Positions 9,150 through 17,140 of a DNA stretch of 64,000 bases are shown here, piece after piece. The notes beneath the pieces are model-generated. The model saw only the letters and a list, made by a program, of their open reading frames with translations, did not search any database and was not told the origin of the DNA. Each line of letters begins with the position of its first letter. The first letter of the stretch is position 1. The stretch is from Thermohalobaculum sp965263335. Its GTDB lineage: Bacteria > Pseudomonadota > Alphaproteobacteria > Rhodobacterales > Rhodobacteraceae. Position numbers and translations under genes: made by a program. The stretch lies in NCBI GenBank assembly GCA_965263335.1, contig CBDHHE010000001.1, forward strand, positions 1,550,001 to 1,614,000, given 5' to 3'.

Positions 9150-9776
9150 TCAGTAAGCCTTGGGTCGTCCGCCCACGGTCTCGGGAAACTCGAGCCCATC
9201 CGTTTCCTGTTCCTGCGCAATCCGCGGCGTCTCAGGACGATCAAGCGGATCGATCGGGGCTGCGGCAATGCCTTCGGATTGCAGGCGACGAGACTCTCCG
9301 CGAGAGTCGAGCACGTCTTCCTCATCAATCAGATCGTCGCTGCCGGTCAGTAGTTCGGAAACCGTCGGTGGCTCGTAGGGCTTGTTTTCCTGGATCTGCT
9401 GCTCTTCGATTGCCAGCGCCTGGCGGATGTCTTGTTCTGCGGCGGCGGCATCGACGGCAGACAGCAACTCGTTCTCGCCAGCGGAAATTGCAACCGTCGT
9501 TGGCGAGCCCTCGGGGATTTCTCCAAAGAGCGCGACTACCGCATCACGCTGCGGATCTGGCTCAAGCGGAGATGACACCCCCGGTTGCGGCTCGGGCAAA
9601 CTGGAGGCTCCCGGGACCTTGAGCGGTTTGCGCGCGATCACCTGAAACTCGTCGGGAGACGGCTTTTTGCCCAACACCTCCATCGGATTGCCAATCGTGT
9701 CGCACGCACTCATCGTGGCCAGCAGCGCGATCAACGCACCGGCTCCCGCAAGCCTTTTCGTCGTATGACGTACCAT
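9150..9776 (-). CDS. DUF3035 lipoprotein (BamF-like)
   Basis: The 208-residue protein has a lipoprotein signal with the lipobox LLATMSAC, giving an acylated Cys at residue 25. It continues with the conserved GKKPSPDEFQVIARKPL segment of DUF3035. In Caulobacter a protein of this family (BamF) is part of the outer-membrane BAM complex. The start at 9776 is chosen because it places the lipobox correctly and has AAGGA upstream; a longer frame to 9944 runs into the lspA gene. Sitting just downstream of lspA, whose product would process it, is notable. Confidence 0.85.
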   Translation of the reverse strand: MVRHTTKRLAGAGALIALLATMSACDTIGNPMEVLGKKPSPDEFQVIARKPLKVPGASSLPEPQPGVSSPLEPDPQRDAVVALFGEIPEGSPTTVAISAGENELLSAVDAAAAEQDIRQALAIEEQQIQENKPYEPPTVSELLTGSDDLIDEEDVLDSRGESRRLQSEGIAAAPIDPLDRPETPRIAQEQETDGLEFPETVGGRPKAY

Positions 9777-9856
9777 CCGTCTAGTGTCCTTTGCCCGACT
9801 GCCTTGTTTGCGGCACGTTTTGCCCATTCTGACGTCAACCGCCGTGTTTGGCAATC

Positions 9857-10327
9857 TCAGGCCTTGAACGCTGTCCACAGCGCACCCGCAAAAATTGCAA
9901 TATCTGCGACGTTGAACGCATATGGGTTCTGTATACCGCAGCAACTCATGTTCAGGAAATCCGCCACAGCTCCGTAGATCACGCGGTCATAGGCATTGCC
10001 AAGCGCACCGCCTGCGATCATCCCGGCACCAATAGCAATCGCCAGACCACCCCGCCTCAGCGCCCATACCGTCATGCCGATCACAATCGCCAGCGCTATG
10101 GCGATCAAGATCCAGCGCATGTCATCGGGTCCGCCACCGCCGATCCCAAAGTTGATCCCGGTGTTCCATGCCATCCGGAAATTTAGGTACGGAGGCATCA
10201 CGTCGATTTCGAGGAGGCGTGCGAGGTCCATGCGCTCGACCACCCACCACTTGCTGAACCGGTCGACAACAAAAATCGCTGCCGCAATCGGCACGATGCA
10301 CTTCAGCAAAAGTCCAAGCGATGTCAT
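9857..10327 (-). CDS. lspA: lipoprotein signal peptidase (signal peptidase II)
   Basis: The 156-residue inner-membrane aspartic protease has four predicted membrane helices and the conserved blocks VDRFSKWW, AWNTGINFG, GNAYDR and FNVADI. The catalytic aspartates are D114 and D142. It removes signal peptides from prolipoproteins after diacylglyceryl transfer. Genes downstream include a lipoprotein and the two secreted M16 proteins, so the group is envelope biogenesis. Confidence 0.95.
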   Translation of the reverse strand: MTSLGLLLKCIVPIAAAIFVVDRFSKWWVVERMDLARLLEIDVMPPYLNFRMAWNTGINFGIGGGGPDDMRWILIAIALAIVIGMTVWALRRGGLAIAIGAGMIAGGALGNAYDRVIYGAVADFLNMSCCGIQNPYAFNVADIAIFAGALWTAFKA

Positions 10328-10356
10328 GGCCCGCGCCTGTTAGCGCGGATGAAGAC

Positions 10357-10701
10357 TCAATCAAAGCCTTTCGAGAACGCATCCTGCGGGTTCTGGAAAT
10401 GCGACTGTCCAACCTGGCACTCCAGGTAGTGCTTCGCCGCAAGAGCGTTTTCGTACTCGAATATCTGGCGGTCAGGATGCCCTTCCTCGACAGGCTCGGC
10501 ACCGCGGTACCCGCTGTTCGTGTACTCGAGCAGAAGGTGCCCCATCTTGGCACAATCAAGAAGGTTTATTGGGGGTGCCGGCAGCACAGCCCCTGTAGAT
10601 GCAGTGAGCTTCGGGACCTCTTCGTCAGCGAACCCGTGGGCGCCCACCATGAGTGCGGAAACGAGCACCCCTTTGAACAGAACCACTCTGATACCAAACA
10701 C
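10357..10701 (-). CDS. small secreted protein of unknown function
   Basis: The 114-residue product has a cleavable signal peptide (residues 1-25, ending GFA). The mature part has two cysteines (in LLDCAKMG and LECQVGQ), which could pair in the periplasm. It lies between ileS and lspA on the same strand. No known domain was recognised. Codon usage resembles its neighbours, and the signal peptide supports a real gene. Confidence 0.6.
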   Translation of the reverse strand: MFGIRVVLFKGVLVSALMVGAHGFADEEVPKLTASTGAVLPAPPINLLDCAKMGHLLLEYTNSGYRGAEPVEEGHPDRQIFEYENALAAKHYLECQVGQSHFQNPQDAFSKGFD

Positions 10702-10759
10702 GAGCCAATCCTCACTGCCCTGTCGGCTCCTAACCCGTCCTCACGACCGACCTTTGCTG

Positions 10760-10774
10760 CCGCATTAAATGCGG
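10760..10774. promoter_or_regulatory. palindrome CCGCATT-A-AATGCGG
   Basis: A perfect inverted repeat with 7-bp arms around one base lies 59 bp upstream of the small secreted protein gene and downstream of ileS. It could be an operator or a short hairpin; no T tract follows on either strand, so a Rho-independent terminator is less likely. Confidence 0.35.
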
Positions 10775-10793
10775 GCAATCCGGCGGAAATGTG

Positions 10794-10849
10794 ACTTTGT
10801 GTGAAGTCGACACAGATTTTTAGCAATTGTCTGATGTTTAACACAAAGT
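10794..10849 (-). repeat. inverted repeat at the ileS 3' end
   Basis: ACTTTGTGT at 10794-10802 is exactly complementary to ACACAAAGT at 10841-10849, with a 38-base loop. The right arm touches the ileS stop codon. It may form a stem-loop protecting or ending the ileS mRNA, although the loop is long for a standard terminator. Confidence 0.3.
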
Positions 10850-13746
10850 TAGCTGTTCACAATACCACAACAACGCCGGCAGAGATACGTATCCGGCATA
10901 TTTCCAACCTCGGGCAGGATCTTCCAGCAGCGCTCGCATTTTGCACCAACGGCCAGTGCCGGCAACACGGCCACACCAGGCACCTCGGCGATCTGGAAGG
11001 CGCCCTCAGGCGCAGCGCCATCACTGAGTGAGACTGCCGACGTGATGCAGAGATCAGCAAAGTCCACGGACCTGAGCAGGCTGAGCAACTCCGGGTCGCT
11101 CACATAAACCTCGGGTGCCGCTTCGAGGCTCGCACCAATCCGCTTTTCGCGTCGCTCAATTTCCAAAGCTCCCGTGACGACACGTCGCGCTGCACGAACC
11201 GCAGCCCAGCGGCTCGCAAGTTCCGGGTCTGCCCAGTTCTCGGGCGTTTCCGGAAAGTCGAGCAAATGGATCGAGCTGTCTTCATCCGGGTAGCGCTGCA
11301 ACCACACCTCTTCCATGGTGAACACCAGCATCGGCGCCAACCAGGCCGTCAGGCGCTGGAACACCAGGTCGATGGCCGTTCGCGTTGCGCGCCGCCCCGG
11401 ATTGTCCGCCGCATCGCAGTAGAGTGAGTCCTTGCGAACATCGAACCAGAATGAGGACAGATCAGAGGTGCAGAAAGCAAACAGGCGCTGGAACACCGCC
11501 TGGAAATCATAGCGTGCGTAGTCGGCGCGCACCGCCACGTCGAGCTCGCGCAATCTGTGCAGGATCCAGCGTTCTAGCTCGGGCATCTCGGACACCGCCA
11601 TGCGTTCGGCGTCTGAAAAGCCGCTGAGTGCACCCAACATGAAACGGAAGGTGTTGCGCAGTCGGCGGTAACTGTCGGCGGTGCCCTTCAGGATCTCAGG
11701 ACCGATCCGCTGGTCGATGGTGTAATCGGTTTGCGCCACCCAGAGGCGCATGATGTCGGCACCGTACTGCTCGACCACTTTGTTGGGCGACATGGCATTC
11801 ATCTGGGACTTGGACATCTTCATGCCCTTCTCGTCCAAGGTGAAGCCATGGGTCAGTACACCGTGATAGGGTGCCCGCCCGATGGTTGCGCAGCCTTGCA
11901 GCATCGAGGAATGGAACCAACCGCGGTGCTGGTCGGTGCCTTCAAGGTAAAGGCTCGCAGGTCGGATGCTGCTCGGCCGGTCGCGCAACGTGAACGCGTG
12001 GGTCGAGCCGGAATCAAACCAAACATCCAGAATGTCGTCGACCTTCTCCCATTCGGCGGGGTCCTCGAGGCCGTCGAGGAACCGTTCCTTCGCACCATCA
12101 GCAAACCAGGCATCCGCACCTTCCTCGCGAAACGCGGATACGATGCGGGCGTTGACCTCTTCATTGCGCAAGAGCTCGACGTTTTCACCTGTTCCGCGTT
12201 TGAAGCAGGTCAGCGGCACACCCCAGGCGCGCTGGCGTGACAGCACCCAATCCGGCCGGTGCTCGATCATAGAGTGAAGCCGGTTCCGGCCCGACTGTGG
12301 TGTCCACTCCACCAGATTGTCGATCGACGTGAGAGCACGGGCACGGATCGTGTCACCATACTCGCCCATGCCATCGTCAAGCGGTTTGTCGATGGCGACG
12401 AACCATTGCGGGGTGTTTCGGAAGATCAGGGGTGCCTTGGACCGCCAGGAATGCGGGTACGAGTGCTTTAGCCGCCCACGTGCAAGCATGGCGCCCACTT
12501 CGACAAGCTTGTCGATCACCCGCTTGTTGGCGTCCTTCTCCTTGCCCTTCTGGTCGTAGATCACCGCCCCACCGAAGAACGGCAAGTCTGCCCGGAAGGC
12601 GCCGTCCTCCAGCACGTTGTGGGTCATCGGCAGATTGTGCTTCAAGCCGACATTATAGTCGTCAGCACCATGCGACGGCGCCGTATGGACGAAGCCAGTG
12701 CCCGCGTCGTCCGTCACGTGATCACCGGTGAGCATCGGCACATCATAGTCCCACTCACCATCCGCGCCGTGTGTGCCGCGCAGAGGATGGGCGCACGTGA
12801 TGGCACCAAGCTCGTCGGATGACACCGCACGGACTTTCTCCCAGCCATCCTCGGCGAGGCGGGCCTGCCGGAAGACATCGGCCGCGAGATTGTCAGCCAG
12901 CAAATAGAGATCGCCAGTCTTGGCCCAGCACTCCTCGGGCGTGTCGATGACGCGGTAGAGGCCGTAGGGCAAATCGGAGTTGAAGCAGATCGCGCGGTTC
13001 TGAGGGATCGTCCAAGGCGTGGTTGTCCAGATTACGACCTGTGCGCGCTCGAGCCCGTCAGGGGCTTTGACCGCCGGAAACTTCACCCAGATGGTGTGGC
13101 TCTGGTGCTCATGGTACTCGACCTCGGCCTCGGCCAGCGCTGTTTTCTCGACCACCGACCACATCACCGGCTTCGAGCCCTGGTAGAGCGAGCCGTTCAT
13201 GACGAACTTCATGAACTCTTCGGCGATCACCGCTTCGGCATCATAGCTCATTGTCAGGTAGGGATCGTCCCATTCCCCGGTGACGCCGAGGCGCTTGAAC
13301 TCGTCGCGTTGGACATCGATCCAGTGCTCGGCAAAGCGACGGCATTCCCCGCGCAACTCGTTGATCGGGACCTCGTCCTTGTCCTTGCCCTTCTCGCGGT
13401 ACTTCTCTTCGATCTTCCACTCGATCGGCAGGCCGTGGCAATCCCAGCCCGGAATGTAGCGGCTGTCGCGTCCCAGCATCTGCTGCGAGCGCACAACGAA
13501 GTCCTTCAGGATCTTGTTGAGCGCATGCCCGATGTGCAGGTGCCCGTTTGCATACGGCGGCCCGTCGTGAAGCTCGTAGGCAGGTCGATCCTTCTTGGCA
13601 CGCAGGCGCTTGTAGATGTCCAGCCGCTCCCAGCGCGCCAGCCATTCGGGCTCGCGCTTGGGGAGCCCTGCCCGCATCGGGAAGTCGGTCTCGGGCAGGA
13701 AAAGCGTGTGCTTGTAGTCGGGTTTTTCGGCGGTCTCGGCGCTCAT
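10849..13746 (-). CDS. ileS: isoleucyl-tRNA synthetase
   Basis: A 965-residue class I aminoacyl-tRNA synthetase with the HIGH motif at residues 71-74 and KMSKS at 643-647, a large CP1 editing domain between them, an anticodon-binding domain, and a C-terminal zinc finger with paired cysteines (CERCW and CRRCC). The length and the C-terminal zinc site match the bacterial type rather than the eukaryotic-like mupirocin-resistant type. It charges tRNA-Ile in the cytoplasm. Confidence 0.97.
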   Translation of the reverse strand: MSAETAEKPDYKHTLFLPETDFPMRAGLPKREPEWLARWERLDIYKRLRAKKDRPAYELHDGPPYANGHLHIGHALNKILKDFVVRSQQMLGRDSRYIPGWDCHGLPIEWKIEEKYREKGKDKDEVPINELRGECRRFAEHWIDVQRDEFKRLGVTGEWDDPYLTMSYDAEAVIAEEFMKFVMNGSLYQGSKPVMWSVVEKTALAEAEVEYHEHQSHTIWVKFPAVKAPDGLERAQVVIWTTTPWTIPQNRAICFNSDLPYGLYRVIDTPEECWAKTGDLYLLADNLAADVFRQARLAEDGWEKVRAVSSDELGAITCAHPLRGTHGADGEWDYDVPMLTGDHVTDDAGTGFVHTAPSHGADDYNVGLKHNLPMTHNVLEDGAFRADLPFFGGAVIYDQKGKEKDANKRVIDKLVEVGAMLARGRLKHSYPHSWRSKAPLIFRNTPQWFVAIDKPLDDGMGEYGDTIRARALTSIDNLVEWTPQSGRNRLHSMIEHRPDWVLSRQRAWGVPLTCFKRGTGENVELLRNEEVNARIVSAFREEGADAWFADGAKERFLDGLEDPAEWEKVDDILDVWFDSGSTHAFTLRDRPSSIRPASLYLEGTDQHRGWFHSSMLQGCATIGRAPYHGVLTHGFTLDEKGMKMSKSQMNAMSPNKVVEQYGADIMRLWVAQTDYTIDQRIGPEILKGTADSYRRLRNTFRFMLGALSGFSDAERMAVSEMPELERWILHRLRELDVAVRADYARYDFQAVFQRLFAFCTSDLSSFWFDVRKDSLYCDAADNPGRRATRTAIDLVFQRLTAWLAPMLVFTMEEVWLQRYPDEDSSIHLLDFPETPENWADPELASRWAAVRAARRVVTGALEIERREKRIGASLEAAPEVYVSDPELLSLLRSVDFADLCITSAVSLSDGAAPEGAFQIAEVPGVAVLPALAVGAKCERCWKILPEVGNMPDTYLCRRCCGIVNS

Positions 13747-14065
13747 GGCGCACCTCGTCTGGTCTCGGACAGGGGTAACGTGCAGGAAGATCGAGGCGGT
13801 GGGCGGAACGCAGCCACCTTGGTCCCGGCGCCGCTCAGCGGGCCGGGCAGATAATCGGCTGGAATATCATCCGCATCTGCATGGCGCGCGTTATAGCGAC
13901 GCCATGCCGGTGCGTCCAGCACTGTGAATTGATGGAATGGCCAAGGCGTGCGATCTTCTCGCGCAGCCACAGGAGGCTCCCATGGCTGCGATCGGCCGCA
14001 TGAGCCCCGCCGTTGTCTGACACCCGGCCCGGCGGCCCATCTCCTTCAGCGATCAAACCAAGTGA

Positions 14066-14660
14066 AGCTTCTCCGCGACCATCGGCATTGTCTGTTTCAC
14101 TGCGCTTGGCCTCTTGCGGGCCGACCTCGAAGCAGAACGGCACGGCGGCGTCAACGACGGACAGGCAGCCCTCGTCGGGCATGTAGAGGCCGGCTGGATC
14201 AGCGTTGCGATCATCCCCAATGGGCTGCGAAAGAGGTCGGGCTTGGCGGCAATGCGCTCGTACCGGCAAGCTTTGTGATCTGCACTGATGTGCACAATCC
14301 GCAGCTTGGGACGAAAACGCGGTTCAGTGCGGCGAAACTCACAGCTTACGACATGCAGCATGTGATCCGGGAGCGCTCAGCGGAGATCGACCATCGGCCT
14401 GTCGCAAGGGTGGGGCGCTGCTGCTCGCGGGGCTCGCCTGCCACTTTGTCGAACATCTCGGGCTCAGCCCCGGGCAGATGGTGGTCGACGTGCCCGATTC
14501 AACCGTCACGAAGTTGCTCGACCGGGTTGGCGCAATTGTCGAGGATGCAGCGGCTCGCTCGGGCTGGATTTATGATCTGAACGATCTTCCCGCATGTGTG
14601 CAGAGCCTTGTATCCGATAAGGCATCGGGTGTTGTCCGCTGCCATCGAGTTGCAAGGCAC
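14066..14660 (+). pseudogene. decayed coding sequence with at least two frameshifts, identity unknown
   Basis: Between ileS and the MarR gene there is about 1 kb with no intact gene. On the plus strand, protein-like text with GC-rich third positions runs in frame 2 (about 14066-14230, including LRADLEAERHGGVNDG), then frame 1 (about 14225-14400, including CTDVHNPQLGTKTRFSAAKL), then frame 3 (about 14403-14660, including GGALLLAGLACHFVEHLG). The pieces join end to end with small overlaps, as expected if one gene suffered two indels. I do not recognise the family. The minus-strand frames here are less convincing. The flanks 13747-14065 and 14661-14778 show nothing clear. Confidence 0.45.
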
Positions 14661-14778
14661 AAAACCTGCAGCTCTCGTCGGCGCGCCGAGGCGGGGTGTA
14701 TGGACAGACCACTGGTCCACTCAGGCTGTGGCAGACGACGCCATGCAGTGAGGGCGGTCAGCACGCGCTCAAGCAGTT

Positions 14779-15225
14779 TCAGCCGGCCACCAGACGCTTG
14801 AGCAGATCGTTGAGCTGAATGAACGCCTCGGGACCCAGACGGGTGCGGATCTCGTCCTCGACACGGATCTTGACGCTTTCTGCATCCCGCTGCGCAGCAA
14901 GACCGGCTTCGGTGAACCGGACAATCTTCCCCCGCTTGTCATTCGGGTCGGAAACGCGTTCAACGATGCCCACCTTTTGCAGATCGTCAACCAGCTGCTG
15001 AACCGCCTGCTTGGTCAGTCCCATTCGGCGCACGAGCTCTGCTTGGCGAATACCGTTCTTGCCGATGTAGGGCACCACGCTCGAACGTGCTTCAGCGTAC
15101 CAGCCGTGGCCTCTTGCGACCATCTCTTCGGCATAGCGCGTCTTCCAGCTTGCAGCCGCCTGCCAGAGGCGCCAGCCGATATGATCCAGCGGCGACACGG
15201 GGTCATTGGAGTCAAAATTGGTCAA
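14779..15225 (-). CDS. MarR family transcriptional regulator
   Basis: The 148-residue protein has a central winged helix-turn-helix (RQAELVRRMGLTKQAVQQLV) followed by a wing with the conserved DPNDKRGKIVRFT pattern of MarR proteins. It starts at TTG (15225), because an in-frame TAG lies upstream and no other start codon is available; GAGG is 14 nt before. It is divergent from the small protein and aminotransferase genes, and inverted repeats in the shared region suggest it controls them and itself. The ligand is unknown. Confidence 0.85.
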   Translation of the reverse strand: MTNFDSNDPVSPLDHIGWRLWQAAASWKTRYAEEMVARGHGWYAEARSSVVPYIGKNGIRQAELVRRMGLTKQAVQQLVDDLQKVGIVERVSDPNDKRGKIVRFTEAGLAAQRDAESVKIRVEDEIRTRLGPEAFIQLNDLLKRLVAG

Positions 15226-15235
15226 TTTACTTGAC
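15221..15235. promoter_or_regulatory. candidate MarR operator GTCAA-N5-TTGAC
   Basis: A perfect inverted repeat with 5-bp arms overlaps the first codon of the MarR gene and the -35 element of the divergent promoter. Further GTCA copies at 15202 and 15211 continue to the left. MarR dimers bind such repeats, so repression of both directions is plausible. Confidence 0.5.
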
Positions 15236-15259
15236 GAATTTCCTCGCCCTCCCTATCGT
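15231..15259 (+). promoter_or_regulatory. sigma70-type promoter for the small protein and aminotransferase
   Basis: TTGACG (15231-15236) is separated by exactly 17 bases from TATCGT (15254-15259), pointing towards the gene at 15318. The -35 box lies inside one inverted repeat and the -10 box touches a second. Confidence 0.55.
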
Positions 15260-15273
15260 CAAGCTGCCTGACG
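15257..15273. promoter_or_regulatory. second inverted repeat CGTCA-N7-TGACG
   Basis: Perfect 5-bp arms centred near the expected transcription start. It shares the GTCA/TGAC half-site with the repeat at 15221-15235, so both may bind the same MarR protein. Confidence 0.45.
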
Positions 15274-15317
15274 TTTTCAGCTCAGGCAAGCAGTCATAGC
15301 GAACTGAGGAGAAGGAA

Positions 15318-15638
15318 ATGGAGTTCCTAGTCAAGGAATTGCTGTTGGTCCTGTTGGTTGGAAACACCCACTACATCGATGTGGGCAAGCCGGACCCCGC
15401 GATCATCTACTATCAGGACGAGGAGGCCGCGTTCATGCAGTTTCCCAATGGTCACAAAGTCGAGGGAAATTGGCAACTCACAGATGCGGGATACCACGTC
15501 GACTGGACCGACGGTCCGGAAGGCGAGTGGCGCGTGGCCCGGGGTGACGGACGGCTGTTCTACGTGGATGCGGAAGGCAATGACCGCGGCGATATCAACA
15601 AGATTATACCGGGAGATGCCGCTGGGTTCGCTGAATAG
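15318..15638 (+). CDS. small protein of unknown function
   Basis: The 106-residue product starts after a strong AGGAGAAGGAA ribosome site. It has a short hydrophobic N-terminus (FLVKELLLVLLVG) and then an acidic, aromatic region containing EGNWQLTDAGYHVDW, which looks like a small beta-rich domain. No family was recognised. It is first in the transcription unit controlled by the divergent MarR gene and lies 59 bp upstream of the aminotransferase. Confidence 0.65.
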   Translation: MEFLVKELLLVLLVGNTHYIDVGKPDPAIIYYQDEEAAFMQFPNGHKVEGNWQLTDAGYHVDWTDGPEGEWRVARGDGRLFYVDAEGNDRGDINKIIPGDAAGFAE

Positions 15639-15669
15639 GAACCTTGCAAACCGGTACCATCGGCGTAGC

Positions 15670-15694
15670 TTGGGTCTCCTCTGCGGAGGCCCAA
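15670..15694 (+). promoter_or_regulatory. hairpin enclosing the aminotransferase ribosome-binding site
   Basis: TTGGGTCTCC (15670-15679) pairs over 10 bp, with one G-U pair, with GGAGGCCCAA (15685-15694), leaving a five-base loop. The right arm contains the GGAGG Shine-Dalgarno sequence of the gene starting at 15698. No T tract follows, so this looks like translational control rather than a terminator. Confidence 0.6.
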
Positions 15695-15697
15695 ACC

Positions 15698-17026
15698 ATG
15701 TCACATGTCTTCCCACGTCACACCAAAGCCAACCTGCCCGTCGTTGCGGGTGGCGACGGCCCATACCTCATTGACACCGACGGCAAGCGCTATCTGGATG
15801 CATCGGGCGGGGCTGCCGTTTCTAGCCTCGGCCATTCGGCTCAACCTGTTCTGGAAGCGGTGAAGGCCCAGCTTGACGCAATCGCCTACGCTCACACTTC
15901 GTTCTTCACCTCCGAACCCGCCGAAAAACTGGCGGAAAAGCTGATTGAACGGGCACCCGACGGGATCGAGCGGGTCTACTTCGTCTCCGGAGGCTCGGAA
16001 GCGGTCGAGGCCGCGATCAAGCTGGCACGGCAGTTCCACACCGAGCGCAACGAAGCCTCGCGGCGCCATGTCGTTGCACGCTGGCAGAGCTATCACGGCA
16101 ACACGCTGGGCGCGCTCGCTGCGGGTGGCAATCGCTGGCGACGGTCACAGTTCGAGCCCTTGCTGCCTCAGGCAATGAACCACATCGACCCCTGCCACTA
16201 CTGGCGCTGGGGTGCCGAGGGGGAGAGTGCCGAGGAATACGGACTGCGTGTTGCCAACACGCTAGAGGAACGCATCCTCGATCTGGGTCCCGAGACTGTC
16301 GCCGCCTTTGTTGCCGAGCCGGTGGTTGGTGCCACCATGGGCGCGGTGCCTGCTCCGCCAGGCTATTTCAAGAGGATCCGCGAGATCTGTGACACGCACG
16401 GGGTGCTGCTGATTTTGGACGAGGTGATGTGTGGCATGGGCCGTACGGGAAGCCTCTTCGCCTCCGAGCAGGAGGGCATCGCACCGGACATCGTTTGCAT
16501 TGCCAAAGGTCTCGGCGCGGGAATCCAACCGATTGGTGCGATGCTGTGTACGGGCACGATCTACGACACAATTGCCGATGGCAGCGGCTTCTTTCAGCAC
16601 GGGCATACGTATCTCGGTCACCCGGCCGCCTGTGCGGCGGGAGTTGCCGTGCTCGACGAGATCGAGTCGCAAGGGTTGCTCTCCAACGTCAAAGAAACCG
16701 GGAGCCGGTTGCAGAAGGCGCTCGAGACGCGCTTCAGCCAGCACCCGCATATCGGCGACATTCGGGGGCGCGGCTTGTTCCGAGGCGTGGAACTGGTCGA
16801 GGACCGGACGACGAAGACCCCCATGGATCCCGCTCGCCAGGTGGCAGGAAAGATTAAAAAGGCAGCCTTCGAGAACGGTCTCATGGTCTATCCGATGAGC
16901 GGCACGGTCGACGGTCAGAATGGCGACCACGTGCTGATCGCCCCGCCCTTCATCATCGGCGACGCAGAGATCGAGGTGATCGTGGAGCGTCTCGACACCG
17001 CAATCTCGGCTGCTCTGGCCTCCTGA
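15698..17026 (+). CDS. class III PLP-dependent aminotransferase
   Basis: The 442-residue enzyme has the fold-type I class III pattern: a glycine-rich cofactor loop (VSGGSEAVEAAIKLAR), the LILDEVMCGMGRTG segment with the cofactor Asp, and the Schiff-base Lys at residue 270 in CIAKGLGAG. It transfers an omega-amino group to pyruvate or 2-oxoglutarate; the amino donor cannot be assigned. The ATG at 15698 is preferred over an in-frame ATG at 15644 because it has GGAGG upstream and gives the usual N-terminus. The ribosome site sits inside a stable hairpin. Confidence 0.9.
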   Translation: MSHVFPRHTKANLPVVAGGDGPYLIDTDGKRYLDASGGAAVSSLGHSAQPVLEAVKAQLDAIAYAHTSFFTSEPAEKLAEKLIERAPDGIERVYFVSGGSEAVEAAIKLARQFHTERNEASRRHVVARWQSYHGNTLGALAAGGNRWRRSQFEPLLPQAMNHIDPCHYWRWGAEGESAEEYGLRVANTLEERILDLGPETVAAFVAEPVVGATMGAVPAPPGYFKRIREICDTHGVLLILDEVMCGMGRTGSLFASEQEGIAPDIVCIAKGLGAGIQPIGAMLCTGTIYDTIADGSGFFQHGHTYLGHPAACAAGVAVLDEIESQGLLSNVKETGSRLQKALETRFSQHPHIGDIRGRGLFRGVELVEDRTTKTPMDPARQVAGKIKKAAFENGLMVYPMSGTVDGQNGDHVLIAPPFIIGDAEIEVIVERLDTAISAALAS

Positions 17027-17140
17027 GCACGGCTGCCGCCAGACACGGGCGTTAAGAAGGCTGAAGGGACTGACTGCTTATCATGCCGTCCGGTGGGATC
17101 GCACACGCGGTGCGATTGGATGAGCAAGGGGGCCCAAGGC

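Noticed and set aside
13743..13970. Possible 75-residue gene whose stop overlaps the ileS start
   Set aside because: No ribosome site or recognisable domain, and the composition looks random, so it was left out of the feature list.
13835..14269. Minus-strand frame containing EGCLSV, reminiscent of peptide deformylase
   Set aside because: The match is only five residues, with no HExxH motif or other deformylase block; the plus-strand broken frame is more protein-like.
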